Source: Hydractinia symbiolongicarpus
Lineage: Eukaryota > Cnidaria > Hydrozoa > Anthoathecata > Hydractiniidae
Assembly (NCBI RefSeq): GCF_029227915.1
Contig: NC_079880.1
Location: 20,832,501-20,896,500, forward strand
Length of the DNA: 64,000 nucleotides
Direction of reading: 5' to 3'
Under the pieces are notes generated by a model. The model saw nothing but the letters and a program-made list of their open reading frames with translations. It had not been told where the DNA came from and made no database searches. Of the stretch, positions 49,701 through 62,254 are shown in pieces. Positions within the stretch are counted from its first letter, which is position 1, and each line of letters opens with the position of its first letter. The position numbers and the translations under genes are program-made.

Positions 49701-50180
49701 GTAGTTCGACATCTTTCATGTGTCACAAATCCACAAACTGATAAAAAATGAGTTGGGAAATTAAGAAACACATAATTTTGTTAAAAACAGAGCTTTAACA
49801 CAAACTAAACAGACAGTTGGCAACCATTGGCAAGTTTTTTAACTATTTCAATGTACAGCTATGCTATTTGCTCCAAATCCACCTGTACCTGTACACTGCA
49901 TTCCTTGGTTTGTTAAACCCCATAACAAATCTGCACAGTGATGACAATAAGTTGGTTTGTGAAACGTTTTTTTCTTGAAGTAATGCCCTGGATCAATTTC
50001 CTCATTTAATACACTATTTTGTGATCCATCCACAAGTTCCATGGTTGAAATGTTCTGAAAACTACTTTCAATTTCTATGACGTCTTGAGCATCGATAACA
50101 ACAGAAGGTTCGCTTATTACAATGGGTACTACTTGATTAGTTTTTTCTTTAATGCAGCAACAACAGAAAGCTATTGCCAT
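34786..50180 (-). CDS. dgkq: Diacylglycerol kinase, theta type (28 coding exons)
   Basis: Exons: 50180-49889, 49737-49658, 49120-49018, 48399-48311, 47632-47501, 46712-46583, 45995-45829, 44630-44558, 44277-44186, 43895-43846, 43376-43283, 43156-43105, 43004-42943, 42869-42722, 40979-40938, 40676-40561, 40456-40305, 39682-39531, 38975-38870, 38183-38010, 37838-37825, 37806-37748, 37363-37302, 36946-36904, 36634-36566, 36275-36222, 35693-35595, 34923-34786. Phases agree throughout, giving 947 residues, close to DGK theta. There are three C1 domains (about 66-114, 128-175, 193-245; [14 protein letters not shown] begins the third), then RA/PH-like segments (about 290-460). The catalytic domain starts near 578 ([19 protein letters not shown] with GGDGT at 641-645, [11 protein letters not shown]), followed by the accessory domain ([39 protein letters not shown]). 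It phosphorylates diacylglycerol to phosphatidic acid at membranes; three C1 domains plus RA are diagnostic of theta. The N-terminus has a CCCC cluster. Confidence 0.95.
34975..35335. repeat. Degenerate tandem repeat in the last DGK intron
   Basis: Variants of CTCGCTTACACAGCCTTCTT recur about nine to ten times at 30-40 bp spacing in the intron between the last two coding exons. Copies are strongly diverged. Confidence 0.7.
38596..38609. promoter_or_regulatory. Palindromic TGATGACGTCATCA in DGK intron
   Basis: A perfect 14-bp palindrome that includes a consensus CRE/ATF site, lying in the intron between coding exons 19 and 20. It may be an intragenic ATF/CREB site or chance. Confidence 0.25.
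40755..40870. repeat. About 57-bp direct duplication rich in TTTACCGAC
   Basis: ACTGACTTTTCTTTTTTACC followed by GACTAAAATTTCGTACCGAC is repeated immediately with few changes, in the DGK intron between coding exons 15 and 16. Confidence 0.7.
41355..41458. repeat. 15-bp tandem repeat, about five to six copies, in DGK intron
   Basis: The unit TTGATTAAACGCCCC is repeated nearly perfectly, with one GCCG variant, in the large intron between coding exons 14 and 15. Confidence 0.85.
45185..45722. repeat. 24-bp minisatellite, about 22 copies, in DGK intron
   Basis: The unit GGCTACTGTTGTATGTGGTA plus TARA varies mainly between GTATAAA, GTATAGA and GTGTAAA. It lies between DGK coding exons 7 and 8. 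Because 24 is divisible by three, frames stay open on both strands (216 codons plus, 181 minus), but splice sites bracket the whole region as intron. Confidence 0.92.
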
Positions 50181-51240
50181 GTCATACTGGCTATAATTGA
50201 AAGTAATGTGTTCTTGATAACATGTGGATATTTTATGAATAAATGTTTTTGTTTTCTTTTATACATATGCAATTTTTGTTAACCTATAAAGACATACAAA
50301 GGAAAACAAGTAAATGTATTGGCAAATAAATGGTAGTTAAAATTTATAATTTATGTGTGAATAAAAAACCTGAACTAAAAAAATATAACATAAATATCAC
50401 ATATAGGTTCATAACAAAAAAAAAATAGCAAAAAAATAAACAAACAAACAAAAAAAAGCAAACGAAATTGTGCTTTCATTATGTCACATTCTTCATCAGT
50501 TGTTTAAAAGCTTGTGGCACTTATTTAAAATTTCTTATTAGGCTAAAGCAACAACAGAGGTTAATTTTTCTAGTCGACAAAATAAGAACAATTTATCAAA
50601 GAAAGATTTTTTATTTTTACCAGGAAATACCTTAAAATAATCAGCTGTCAAGGTCAGAAGGATACTTGCATGCACGTAAAGATTTGTTTTTGGAAATTGT
50701 TGTGGATTTCAAGGTTATATTATATAACAAATCATTTCTGTCCTAAAATAAGTTAAAAATATAATTTTTAATGCTATATTTCAATATCTGTTGTGCAAAT
50801 GTTCCTTAAATATAAGCCAGGCACTTAGATAGATAGTTGTGCATATTTTACATAGATAGCTTCACAAATATCAAGGGATATACCCTGTCAATTATTTCAA
50901 GGAGGTATGGCTTAGATGGGGAGTCCTAGAGCATTTAGTGCTTATTTTGAGCTACACAGATTCAATTAGGGTCTGTGTAGCTCAGTCTAGGATTAAATAG
51001 GGTCTTTTTTCATGCATGATGTCATTTATAACTTTTTAGCTTTAGTGGTCTTTTCCTGTGCATTTCTTCTTGTGAGAATTTTGTTATAGTTTTCAATTTT
51101 ATCAAGTGTATATTGATGCCTTCTGAGTTTGTGTGAAGTAATACTTACCATAACTTAGCCTTGCCTAGTGTTTGCATCGCTTTTCTGCCATGCGGCCCCC
51201 AGGATCAAAAGATCTTACTGCTGAAAATGTAAACAAAGAA
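50181..51240 (-). promoter_or_regulatory. DGK 5' flank with possible non-coding first exon
   Basis: The DGK start ATG is at 50180. Further upstream on the same strand, about 51240-51150 has GGGGGCCGCATGGCAGAAAA and a good donor (TTATG|GTAAGTATT) near 51150, which could be an untranslated first exon with a short upstream frame. An inverted repeat lies at 50949-50983. This is a motif-based guess. Confidence 0.3.
50949..50983. repeat. Perfect 12-bp inverted repeat GAGCTACACAGA
   Basis: GAGCTACACAGA at 50949-50960 is matched inverted by TCTGTGTAGCTC at 50972-50983 around an 11-base loop. Similar words (TCTGCGTAGCT, GAGCATTAAAT) occur at 62578-62622, so it is part of a dispersed repeat. Confidence 0.7.
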
Positions 51241-51524
51241 ATCAATATATGGTGTAATTCTTTTTTTAAGAGGGTCATTCCAGCTAGCTCTTGTCATATC
51301 TTAAGATATTCCTGAATAGTATACATTATTTTGTGAGTTATATGTCAGCTGGCTGTGCACTTCAAATACAAAACTAGAACACATTTATGACAGCAGAGCT
51401 TGTATAGTTGAATCTTTATCATGGAACATCCATATTTTTCATTATCTGAGGTTCAATCCAGGTGAAACATTCTCAGTAGGTATTTATTTAATGTAAAATA
51501 TACAGTTACTTCACACGAAATAAA

Positions 51525-52052
<528 letters not shown>

Positions 52053-52399
52053 AGGAAATGAATTTCGCAAACCTCAATAAAACTTTTAAGAACGGAATTG
52101 AAAAACATATGCCAGTGAAGCAAAAGATTTGTTAGAAACAATCATGCACCATTTATTACAAACTGGTACGCAAAGAAGTTATGATAAGAAAGAAACGTAT
52201 ATAATTCAAACCAACTGCTAAAAATTAAAACTTTATTCGAATTCAAAGGAATAAGTGTGCAAAGTTGTTAAAGATGCAAGAAAGAATTATTACAGAAAAC
52301 TTGACGTGTCAAAAGTTCAAGACAACATAAATAACTAACAAATAGTCAGAGGAAACAGATTAGTCCGATACGTAGAGGCTTAAAAATGTTTTACAAAAG

Positions 52400-52720
52400 C
52401 GTTTAGTGTATTGAAGTGAACAGTAGTATTGTCATGATGTTGGTGTATATATGCTGGAAGCTATTCCAAGAAAGAATAGACATAACAATTTGATTTCAGT
52501 CTAAAAGAGGAAGTTCTTACCAGAGGTTTATTTAGAAGCAGTCCCCCCCCCTTGTTACATAAGTTGCCCTTGGATATTTCAGATTGAAAATATTTTGAAT
52601 GCTTAACGGAGAGGTACCATTTAAAGTTTGATATATAAGTAATATGTTAGAAAGATCAATAAGGTCTTTAAAATAAGTATATTAAGTGCATAAAAAAGAG
52701 GTTTGGACGGGGTAAGAAAA
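52400..52720 (-). pseudogene. Degenerate LINE reverse transcriptase C-terminal fragment
   Basis: Across frames the minus strand reads LSNILLIYQTLNG, then LVRTSSFRLKSN and a later NAFVKHF. This resembles the region after the RT thumb in CR1/jockey-type LINEs (an L-x-P segment, an R-T-x-S-F segment, and a final helix). Several stops and shifts break it. Confidence 0.35.
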
Positions 52721-53072
52721 AGAGAAAAGGAAATGATACGAATAGCAGATTTTTAAAGACGGACAATCCTAATAGACTTTGTAGACATACCCCATTTATT
52801 AAGGCTTTGACTATGGTTAGCTGAGACTGTGAACTTGTGTATTTCTTTCAGCCAAACAAGAATGGCGGAGTAGTTGTTTATGTTTGTTGATGTACGGCTG
52901 CGTGATCTTGACCCGAACCATGGCATTGCATAAATTAAGGACAGTGACCCTACTATATAGTCTTTCGGCCCGATTATTTTAGTCGGTTGTTGCAACCCCG
53001 CTCGCCCCCTAGAGCCTTTTCTATCCTTTATAACAATCTCGAGTCAATCTTTCAGAGATCCGTGGACGACGT

Positions 53073-53142
53073 TGTCTTGAAAAAAACTGTAGTGATGATA
53101 TGTTTCTAGTAAACATTTCATCACTACAGTTTTTTTAAGACA
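53073..53142. repeat. Long hairpin, about 32-bp arms and 5-base loop
   Basis: The left arm (53073-53105, core AAAAAACTGTAGTGATGA) pairs with the right arm (53111-53142) around the loop CTAGT, with one bulged base and one mismatch. It could be a palindromic MITE or a small-RNA precursor. Confidence 0.7.
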
Positions 53143-53336
53143 GTTTCAACAGAAACTCAATTAGAAACAAAGCAACTTACAAAATAGATCATCTAACATC
53201 TTGTTTACGCTTAGGGTGATCATGTAGATGAAATGTGAAACAAAAACACGTCAAACACTTGCGACCGTATATTGTCAAGGAAATTTTCTGACTGCATATG
53301 AAACTTCTCATTAAATCCTTAGAGCTGTGGTTTATC

Positions 53337-53436
53337 AACTAGTCCTCAAGGCATCTCGTATCTTTTTTACATTGGACAGCGAAATCGTAGTCCCGGTTAA
53401 AAAAAAAGAGACAACAGGTGCGCTGGGAACGAGGTT
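53337..53436. mobile_element. Mini-element, family B
   Basis: The core GGCATCTCGTATCTTTTT, followed by ACATTGGACAGC, matches 11999-12064, and the right end is GCTGGGAACGAGGTTT. Length about 100 bp. Confidence 0.5.
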
Positions 53437-55539
53437 TGTGATAAACTATTCTGAGGGGGTCAAAAAATGCCATTTTACGATCGTAATGCGTTATATACAG
53501 ATTAGGAGAAAGCTAGGAGGAAGCTTTTTTGTAAAAAAAGGTTGCTCTGTGGGTTTCTTTGTTGTAAATGATTTGAAGATTGCTTGCACGTAGAACAATA
53601 TAATAGACAGATTTAGTTCCCAAATATAAGTAAAAAATGGCAAAATTTGGAAAATTTTAAATGATTATTTTTCGACATGTCTTCTCTCATACCAAATTTT
53701 TTGTGTAAAAAGCTAGAAAAACTACGTTTTTTACAACAGAACGGAAACTTTCTGTTCCTACAAAAAACTTAACAAATCCTGGGGAGAAGGTGGTGGAAAA
53801 GCACAATAATAAAGAAGTACCGTGCGAAGGAGCTCACTCACCTGTCAGCCTATTTAAAATAACTCCGTATAAAATTAGAATATGTTCAGAAGTTATTTGA
53901 GGAGTTGGAACATAAAAAAATGTAATATGTGAATATCGTACGCACTAATCCGTGAAGTCTATAGACCAGTTTTCGAGTCTCCTAGGAATTTTTCCTTTAT
54001 TAACAAATTAAAAAAATTACAAAAAAACCTGGGATCGAAGTTGATGTATAGATGACAATTCAGTTTAAAAAATCTATGTTTACAGTATGAATTATTTAGA
54101 TGCCAACGACCCCTCTTTGTTTTGTTGTTTTTTCTTGTTTTTTGAACTAAATTCTAAAATAATAATAACAACAACCTACTTGTACTGTCTATTTCACTTT
54201 GTTGCGTCTGTTACAGGAATGAAAGTAGAGTGCGAAACAGAACTTGAGAAATTCTGTTTAACAAACTTACAGCTATATACTTCATCACAGGTTTTACGAA
54301 AAAAATATTTTCTAAAGCGACAATAATCAGGAGTAATTTAAAAAATGCAATTAAAACATTACATGCCAACATGCAAACTTCGATATTTTACTTAGCATTC
54401 TCATTCCCAGTCCGTTTTCTTTCAAACTGAAAGAGAAACAAGTCTGTATTCAGACAGAATAATAATAACACAGCCCTGGGAAACGAAGTTTCAGTGTTGT
54501 TTCGAAAGTTTTAAAGAGTTGTTATGGTTTGGTGATTAGTTTCATTGTTTATCATAATTTGAAAATGATGATACATCAATTGGAGAATGTAAATAAAAAT
54601 TTAAAACGTTTGTGCTGGAATTACAGCTTCGCAAGCAAAACCAAATGGTCACAAGACAAAAGACACAATTTGAAACAAAGAAGAAGAGACCAAAAATGAG
54701 CCAATCATGACTGTGCGAAGAAACAGTTTGACTGTAAATTACAAAAAGCGCAAAGCCATCTTCTAATATTTGCAAAATACGACAAAATTTGTACATTTTT
54801 TTCGAATTTTGACAAAGTAATGGTTGGGGGAATGGGTCAGGTTGAAACTGAGGTTCAAAATCAGGTTTCAAATATTATATTTCAAATTTTCAGTCTGGCC
54901 GGTTGCTCAATAATTACGTAGGTTTAAAACCATATTTGAGGCTCGGTTTCTAGCAACTTGGTTGCTTGCAACAAAATGTGTTTCAAAGACGTACGAAATA
55001 GCTGTTCGTTTCTTGGCTGTAGTAGCTAATTTTCCATTTGCGCTGTTTTCCATACTCATCTTCAGGGTTGTTGCCTGATGTCAAAGCCGCTACCGCTTAC
55101 TTGACGGCTAGCAAGTTTCTACCCCGTCTGCTCTCGATGTCTAAAAGGAAAGAACCTTCGTGAGCTACCACTGTCGCGGTTTCTCACATAATGTGGATAC
55201 GGAAGTGGAACACCAGTAATTCGAAAAGTGTCATCATTTCAACAGAAGTCAGCATTTGCTCGTTGTTGTTGAAGCAATGCTATAGCCACGTTGCTTTCTG
55301 TACTTTGATTGGTTATATTCTTGCACGGATATTTTTGACTTCTTAGGAGGTCAGTGTTCTTACTCTTTTACGGTTTTAATGACAGAAGTATAACCAAATT
55401 TTTTATTAATAATTCTTCAGTTATTGTACTCATAAAACAAACAACTCAAAAAAGGTTATTTTGCTTGTCAGTTATTCCTAAAATAATATATTTTTGAGAA
55501 TAATTTAAGGTAATTTTCATTTTCGCGAAAGTTCGTGTT

Positions 55540-55630
55540 TCGACCTTTTTGATATAAGAGAAGACGAAGATATTTTTTGCCGTCATCCCTCATATTAAAA
55601 AAGCAAAACAAACTGGGAACGAGGGTGCGT
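55540..55630. mobile_element. Mini-element, family A
   Basis: The inner word GATATAAGAGAAGACGA and the right end AAACTGGGAACGAGGGTG align with the element at 8370-8470. The left end is eroded. Confidence 0.5.
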
Positions 55631-56073
55631 TTTTCGAGATATTGCCAATCAACAAATTTCGAAAATGCTTTTTCCAAAAGTTACAGATAATTCCAAACCC
55701 ATACTTTTTTCTTCACCACGAAACGTGATGACTTTTATAAATGCCCGTCTTCTGCCTCCCGAACGTTGAATATGAAAAGTAGCAATACGTGCAAAAAGGA
55801 AAGAGACATTGTATTTGTGCACATTCATAAATATCAAAAAATATCAAAATTTTGTTCGCTAAGGTTTTTTACGTGAAGTTGAAAAAAACATACATATTGA
55901 CACATATGTCCAAAAAGGTTAAAACATGCCTAAATTTCTCCCCGACAATTTAATAATCATTCGAATTTCTAGAACAATTCTAGTATAGTCACTTGAGAAG
56001 TTATGTTGAGCACTGGAATGTAAACTTTTTTTATAAAATCGTTCAAAACACTACGAAAGGAATGTTATTTCAT

Positions 56074-59000
56074 CTATTCATCATTTTCCACTTCTTCCAC
56101 GTTTTCCCCCTCTTCAACATCCATACCAACACAGATGAGTTCTTGTTCTTTAAAGTTCTTTAGTTTTATGTTAGGTAGATCCTTCACGTCGCCATCCCAA
56201 TTACTGCGAAATAAAAAAATTTGTTGTTTATTTTCCGAACAAGTGAAGTTAATTTTTACCTTGTTTTTCAGCTAATATCTAGATCAAAAGTTGCTTAATG
56301 TTGCGTAATTAAGTTCTCAGTGTTTCTATAAGAAAAGGAAAACACTAAAAAAAGTCACTGTTTTAAAGCCAAGGAACAACGGATTTTTTAAAAAAAGTGT
56401 TTCCATCTTCACTCTCTTCGTCTCTAGCTTCAATCTTTTGATTTTTTAATTTAAAGAGTTGCTTATACTCACACTTGTACAGAACTGATGTTGCTTGATA
56501 ATTTCTTAAATCCAATTAAATTTTTAACCCTAACCCTCAACATGCGCAGTAGCACTTACTTCACTACGATTCACCTTGGTGTGTTTATATGAGATTTTTA
56601 CACTTGATTTAGGATTTTAATTCGCGGGTATCATGTAAACAGTGCGAAGCTTTTCAACCAGAAACAGAAGTGATTTCACTTCATTTCAGGCGAAGTGAAA
56701 CTCTCATGCTAACACCGCGGAATATATTTTGTCGGATTCAAAAGTACTTGGTCACACACACACACACACCAGTAAAATAGTTTACTTTTGTATAAATGAT
56801 TTCGGAGAACTATGTAAGTTCCTCATTTTACAAAGAAGGTGGGATAACATTTTATCGCATCACTCTGTTACGCTATGTTAAAAGCAACAATAACATAAAT
56901 TGTATACCGTAGAAATTTCACATTCTTGCGATTTGTTAAATCAGGAGCTTCTAAAATATAAGGAAACCGAGACATTAGAGTTGAGCTACCGACACTTGGT
57001 GGAACTACACGCTTTTTTCTGAGAACAATTTGATAACAACAGCAGACCAAGATTTTCTGAAAACAATAACAAAAAAAAACAACAAAAGAACAGGTTCAGA
57101 AACCAAAAACAATTTTGCCATGAATTAGAACAAGTCAGGATAAATAAGAACACAACGAGGCTGGATATTCCGATTTGTGCAAAATACCGCTAAAATTCAA
57201 TGACTTTAGTTCTTGAGCAAACTTTCACATTCTGTTTGAAGTGTCTGAAAGCCAAATTAAAGTTGTTTAACATTTTTTTGGTTTTTACATAGATCGCATG
57301 AATGTTGCCAAAAATTACCCGGAAATCCAAAAAATCGGGAAATCAGATTAATCACGTGTCCACAACATACAGAAGGATTCTACTCGATAAAAAACTTGTA
57401 GTAAGTTTCAAGTTCTAAGGATAATTCTAACAAGAGTTATTATATTTTCCCGATTATAAGGATTTCATAGAGACTTTTAGGGTTAGTTTCGAGTAATAGC
57501 CAAATATTTTGTTCTATCTAATAGATAAGTAAGTATCTATCACATCCATGCAACATAGGATGAAGAAATATTAAACAAACCGTTCAGACCGAATAGTGTT
57601 GATGAATTAATAACCTATACATGCTTTTATACATGCTCTTTATGTTTATAAAAAAAGATGTACCAAAATGTCCAGCAACAAACAAACCATGCTCCTTTTC
57701 GAAGACCATTTTAATGGCGTTTTCTTCTGACGCATGTGCGTGGCCATGTCTTTTCTGTTCTTTGTTCAACTCGTTTTGTTTTTTAATTTCGTCCAATCTG
57801 TCTTCAAAACGGTTAATGTATCTATAAAAAAAATGGAAAAATTAACGTTCGAACATTTTGTTACAGCACTCGCCAATGATGCAAAAACATTGGCAAAAGG
57901 TGCAACAACACCCGTTAAAGATGCAACAAACTCGCCAAAGGTGCAACACCAAGGCAAAAAACAAACACAAAAAAACACGAACACCACACCAAGTTACCTG
58001 TCACACGCAAAATTTTAAATTTAAGTTACTGTCATACCTTGATATAAGATTTGATACTTCAACAAGAGAAAATCTGTCCTTGTCTTCGCTAAGTTGACTT
58101 TTAAACCAAAATATCTTATCTCCTATAATCAAAATACTACAATTATATAATACATAACAGTCTATTTCAGAACGGTGAAGAGACAAAAAATAGAGAATAA
58201 AACAAAACAAAGAAGACATAATTTGCACAAACAAATAAGACATACTCAGCGCAGAAGATTTAGTATCATGCTCATTCTTGCGTCTAAAGAAAACAAACAC
58301 TGAACTACGCTATGATCAGCCTCATTTAAAGGGGTAAATTTATGATAATTGAGGGCTATTATTTTGAAGAATTTTTTTTTCATTATTTGATTTGCAAATT
58401 CAATTCTTCCAAAAAACCAACTGTTTAGCGGCGATTCTCATTTATACATCGTTAAGAACATATCTTTATCTGTATCAAAATTTTTAAAGCGCATTATTCG
58501 TTTTGACTATTTTAATATAAATGTTCGCGAATAATTAGGCGAAAATAGAAAAAATTAATGGAAATTTATTTCCGCCAATTAAGTACCTTTAAATATTTCG
58601 CAAAAAAGACAAAAAACAACCCAAAAAAATCGTCCCACAAAATTAGCCCTGGTTATATTCTTGTACATAAACTACATTAGGTTCTTGAACATAACAAGTA
58701 CTTACTTTTGCCGCCTATCGAGTTTATGTAGTTCTTTTGAAAGCTGTGCTGCTTTTCTTGAGTTAGGATGGATCTGCTTCTCCTTTCTCTTCTTCTGTAA
58801 TTTTGACTCAATTTTCGGCTGAAATGAATAATTTTCGAGAATTTCGAGCTGCATCAACCTCGTGCCAAGGGATTTTTAGGTTGGATGAATAGTCATTGTC
58901 GAATGCGGTGTTAATACTTTGCAAAAGAGGGACAACGTACCATTTATTTTTTATAAGCGGCGGTAGCCAGATTTGTTCCCCCTTTTCTATTTGAGACGGC

Positions 59001-59301
59001 TTGGAGCACTCTACTTAAAGGTTAATCTACACTAGGCAGAAAAACTTCAAGCAAAAGTGAAACTAATTTCTATTTTTTTGCGCCGTAGTATGACACGCGA
59101 AAGCCAGTTCATTTTTTCGCTCTGCGCAAAATATTCTCCCTCGTGGAGAAGAGCTTTTTGGTGGGTTTTCACTTAAATTAAAATTGTATAGTATAGAATG
59201 ATTGTAAAAATGGGATTGCTTTGCCTTTAATTAGTCGGCGATGGATTAGACTACTTCTTTCGAGTGAAACTCGCCGGATACGCTAAAATAGCACTCACCA
59301 T
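56074..59301 (-). CDS. tma16: TMA16, 60S ribosome-associated biogenesis factor
   Basis: Seven exons join in frame: 59301-59299, 58818-58706, 58283-58246, 58122-58038, 57821-57664, 56950-56908, 56203-56074, giving 189 residues (human TMA16 is about 203). Family hallmarks are IHPNSRKAAQLSKELHK near the N-terminus, IFWFKSQL, RYINRFEDRLDEI, and near the end FLRNWDGDVKDLPNIKLK, followed by an acidic tail ending ENDE. TMA16 associates with pre-60S ribosomal particles in nucleus and cytoplasm. The proposed first exon contributes only the ATG: the sequence AATAATG|GTGAGT at 59301 is followed by exon 2 starting CCGAAA, giving the family's MPK start. That start is inferred; the other exons are well supported. 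Intron phases are consistent. Confidence 0.9.
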
Positions 59302-59801
59302 TATTTACTTTTTATTCAGGAGCACTTGACAGTTTATTTTTAGCCTAAAAATAAAACTAGTTTGAACTTTCGTAGTCATCCACGTTTCAAAGCTCGTGAG
59401 CTACTTTATCAAGAACAAATCCGCAATTTTTTTTACATACACAGATTAGTGACCGATAGACGCCAGGGGGTTTGTCTCCACGAAGTGTTAGCGCGATAAC
59501 TTTGTTGACAAATATTCTCAGTCAGAATCAGTAGAGTTCAATAAATCGCGCGAAAGGAACGAATAAACGATGTTTTTTATCAGGAGATTCACCTTATTCT
59601 TCGAATGCTTCGCTTTCAAACAACCTAACCTAGCGCGCAAAGGCAGCCCTACTTACACTAACAGCAGAAAAAGCCTATATTATCTTAATAATGTGGCCTC
59701 CACCGCCCCTACTAGCCACACCTACACCAACCGAAAACTAAGAGAGATGAAGAGGGACGAAAAAAAAAAACTACATGTAGCCTGAACAATCTATTTCAGA
59801 A
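59302..59801. promoter_or_regulatory. 500-bp spacer between RPLP0 and TMA16
   Basis: It holds the RPLP0 3'UTR end and the TMA16 promoter/5' leader, both read on the minus strand. No typical motif is obvious. A plus-strand 71-codon frame at 59570-59785 has no family resemblance and is ignored. Confidence 0.4.
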
Positions 59802-62009
59802 TTAATCAAACAATCCAAAACCCATATCGTCGTCAGATTCTTCTTCGGATTCTTGTTTTTTCTCTTCTTTCTTTTCTTCCTGAGCACCACCAGCTGGAGC
59901 ACTGGTGGCAACAGCGGCTGCAAACTTGCTTGGGTCAGCTAAATATTCTTTGATCTAAAGCAAAAGAAAGAATAATTAAACTTCATCGAAAGGATTTAAT
60001 TAGTGGTCGTCTTTTTTGAATACACATATTTTGGGAAGACCAAAGTTTGTGTTGTCTTCATCCGTTAGTGCGTCAGCAGAAAAAAAAGTACTTTTATTTA
60101 CGCTTTTTGTAGGGGAACCTATAAATTTTTCGGAATGTTTTGTTAATGTTGTTACCCCTTGCATTTTAGGCTTTGACTCTTGTTTTGGATGTATTTGAGC
60201 GCTATACGAAAGTACGTACACAGATGCTAAAAAACCTTATCTTATGCACGAAGAACTGGACTTGCACACAAGACCCGCTCCTTGTCTTTCACACCCACCC
60301 CATCCTTTCACCTTATATGGCAAACCCATTCGTAACTCAACAAAAGGCGAAATGGTAAAATGGTGTAGAAATTTTACCGTAGCGATCTGTGGTATGTCAA
60401 AATCTGCTTCCAAACACACTGCAGCAATATTCTAAAAAGTATAAGTTATTTTTTATAGGTAACTATTTGAGCATGTACAAACACGAGTTTAAAAAGTGAA
60501 AATTTACAACTAGTTTTCCTTTAAGAATAAATTAGAATTTTCTAGCTAAAATTAATAATTTAGGAAAAGTAGGATTACAGGAACTTTGAGAACTTCGTGA
60601 ATTTTGATAAAAGTTTGGAGAAAGCATACCTTAAAGCCATTGATGATGGAATGAGGAACAGAAGCAGTAGTCGGGTATCCAATAGCCAGTGAAATAGCAG
60701 CAACATTTGATACACCCTAGCAAGAATTTAATAATAAATTTCACGCAAGAGTTGTTGTTTTCACAAGTAGAAATACAAATCTCTAGTTTTTTTTACACAT
60801 TTTACACATATTGACACTACTTTTTAAACACACAATAACATTATAAAGTATAATCCACATAAACAAAGTATAAGAAAGTCAGCTGAAGCTGTACTTACTG
60901 CTGCAAATTTGGCTAACAAATCGTCATCAGTGATATCAAGGATGCTGGGATTAAAGACACTACCGTTATCGTAAACAATTTTGACAACAAGACCATAATG
61001 GAAAGGTCGAATGTTCAACATCTGAAGTAATGAAGCTTCAGAAGCACCAACCTTGAAAAATAAAAATAAATTAAACATTAAAGGGGCTACGAAACGACTG
61101 TTGGTTTTCGACTTTAGTGACTTGACGAAAGTTGAACTGATGGCGGTGAAAAACGAACTGGCCACAATATCAATTTAGAATCAGTCTTGCTGAAATATTT
61201 CTTTGTAATGCGGGATATTCGGAATGTGAGCATTTTAACCGGTTCATAGCCCCTTTAAAATTCTGCTTATTAAAAAACCAAAAAAGCTGACTGACTGTAC
61301 TACAACTGTACTACAATGTTCGCCAGTTTGTTACCCAAAAAAAGTTAACTGACAAAAGGACAGCAACTGTGGAATTTCTCTGGCTTCAAAAATTTATATA
61401 AAACAAATTAAATTTAGTCAAACCTTCTCATCCTTTTTGATCAAATGGATCTCACTCAATATTTCAATCATACCCTTTGTAATCTTAGTTGGGATAGCCA
61501 AAGCTTGGAAGAAAGATGTTTTCTCTGGACCCATACCAGTATTTCCAGCAGGAACAAAGACATCTAGGGGGGCAATGGCACCAGCTTTTGCAGGAGCTTC
61601 TTTTTTGTTGCTAAGTAGAGTGTCTCGAATCTCTGTCAAATCTTCATTTGTGAACACAAAGCCTACATTTCCAACAATGTGTGGAAGAAGCCTAAAAACA
61701 ATTGAAATAGAATAAATCATGCAGTCCTTAAAAGCCTTCGCAAAAGTTATGTGTCACATATTGTAAGTGCTCTACATACTTTTCAAGTTGGGGAATTTTA
61801 GGAATTTGTCCACGAATAGCCTTTCTCATCATGGTGTTTTTGCCCATCAACACTTCACCTTTTCCTCTTAATGCGATACGGATTTGTTGCATCTGTTTTG
61901 AACCAACATTATCAGCTGAGACCATAAAACATTTTGGAAAGGTTTCCAGAAGATTTTCAATTCTTGTAAAGTAGTTTGTTTTCCAAGTTGATCTGTCTTC
62001 CCTGACCAT
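59802..62009 (-). CDS. rplp0: 60S acidic ribosomal protein P0
   Basis: Six exons join in frame: 62009-61780, 61691-61424, 61051-60899, 60716-60630, 60431-60378, 59954-59802, giving 314 residues (human 317). The N-terminal RNA-binding domain includes [14 protein letters not shown] and [15 protein letters not shown], then [19 protein letters not shown]. The middle has [15 protein letters not shown] and [20 protein letters not shown], where P0 binds 28S rRNA. The C-terminus is acidic and ends [11 protein letters not shown], the tail shared by P0, P1 and P2 that contacts elongation factors. P0 anchors P1/P2 dimers at the ribosomal stalk. A likely 5'UTR intron acceptor (CTTTTTTTAG) lies just upstream at about 62058. 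No stop or frameshift is seen. Confidence 0.98.
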
Positions 62010-62130
62010 TTTGAAAGGTTATGGTAAGGATTGCCTGTGACGGTTTAAAGACGAATCTAAAAAAAGAGGAAGAGTTCAAGTTTATAATTGGGTGAGAATA
62101 ATTATCAACACTCTTCCTTTTGTTTCTGAA
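62010..62130 (-). promoter_or_regulatory. RPLP0 5' leader with probable UTR intron
   Basis: Reading leftward on the minus strand, CTTCCTCTTTTTTTAG precedes ATTCGTCTTTAAACC and the start codon about 50 bases later. It looks like a splice acceptor for a leader intron; alternatively the pyrimidine tract is a TOP-type transcription start. The sequence alone cannot decide. Confidence 0.4.
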
Positions 62131-62254
62131 CACCTATATGCTAGCAAAGTTTGAATCTATAATGTTTTACACATAAAAAGATCATCAGCCATTTGTTTTG
62201 CTTGGAAAGTTTAGATTTTAAAGTTGTTCAGAAACACGAAATACGATATATAAA

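Larger units (their letters stand above)
52053..56073. other. Gene-free stretch with LINE and mini-element fragments
   Basis: Between the microsatellite and TMA16 no intact gene was recognised. It contains a weak LINE 3' fragment (52400-52720), a hairpin (53073-53142) and at least four mini-element ends (53337-53436, 53780, 54400-54492, 55540-55630). The minus-strand frame at 54871-54542 has hydrophobic runs but no recognisable family. Confidence 0.4.

Noticed and set aside
49848-49889. Alternative donor 7 bases downstream in the first DGK coding exon
   Set aside because: Using 49889 restores the Cys-x2-Cys spacing of the C1 domain; the downstream GT would break it and the phase.
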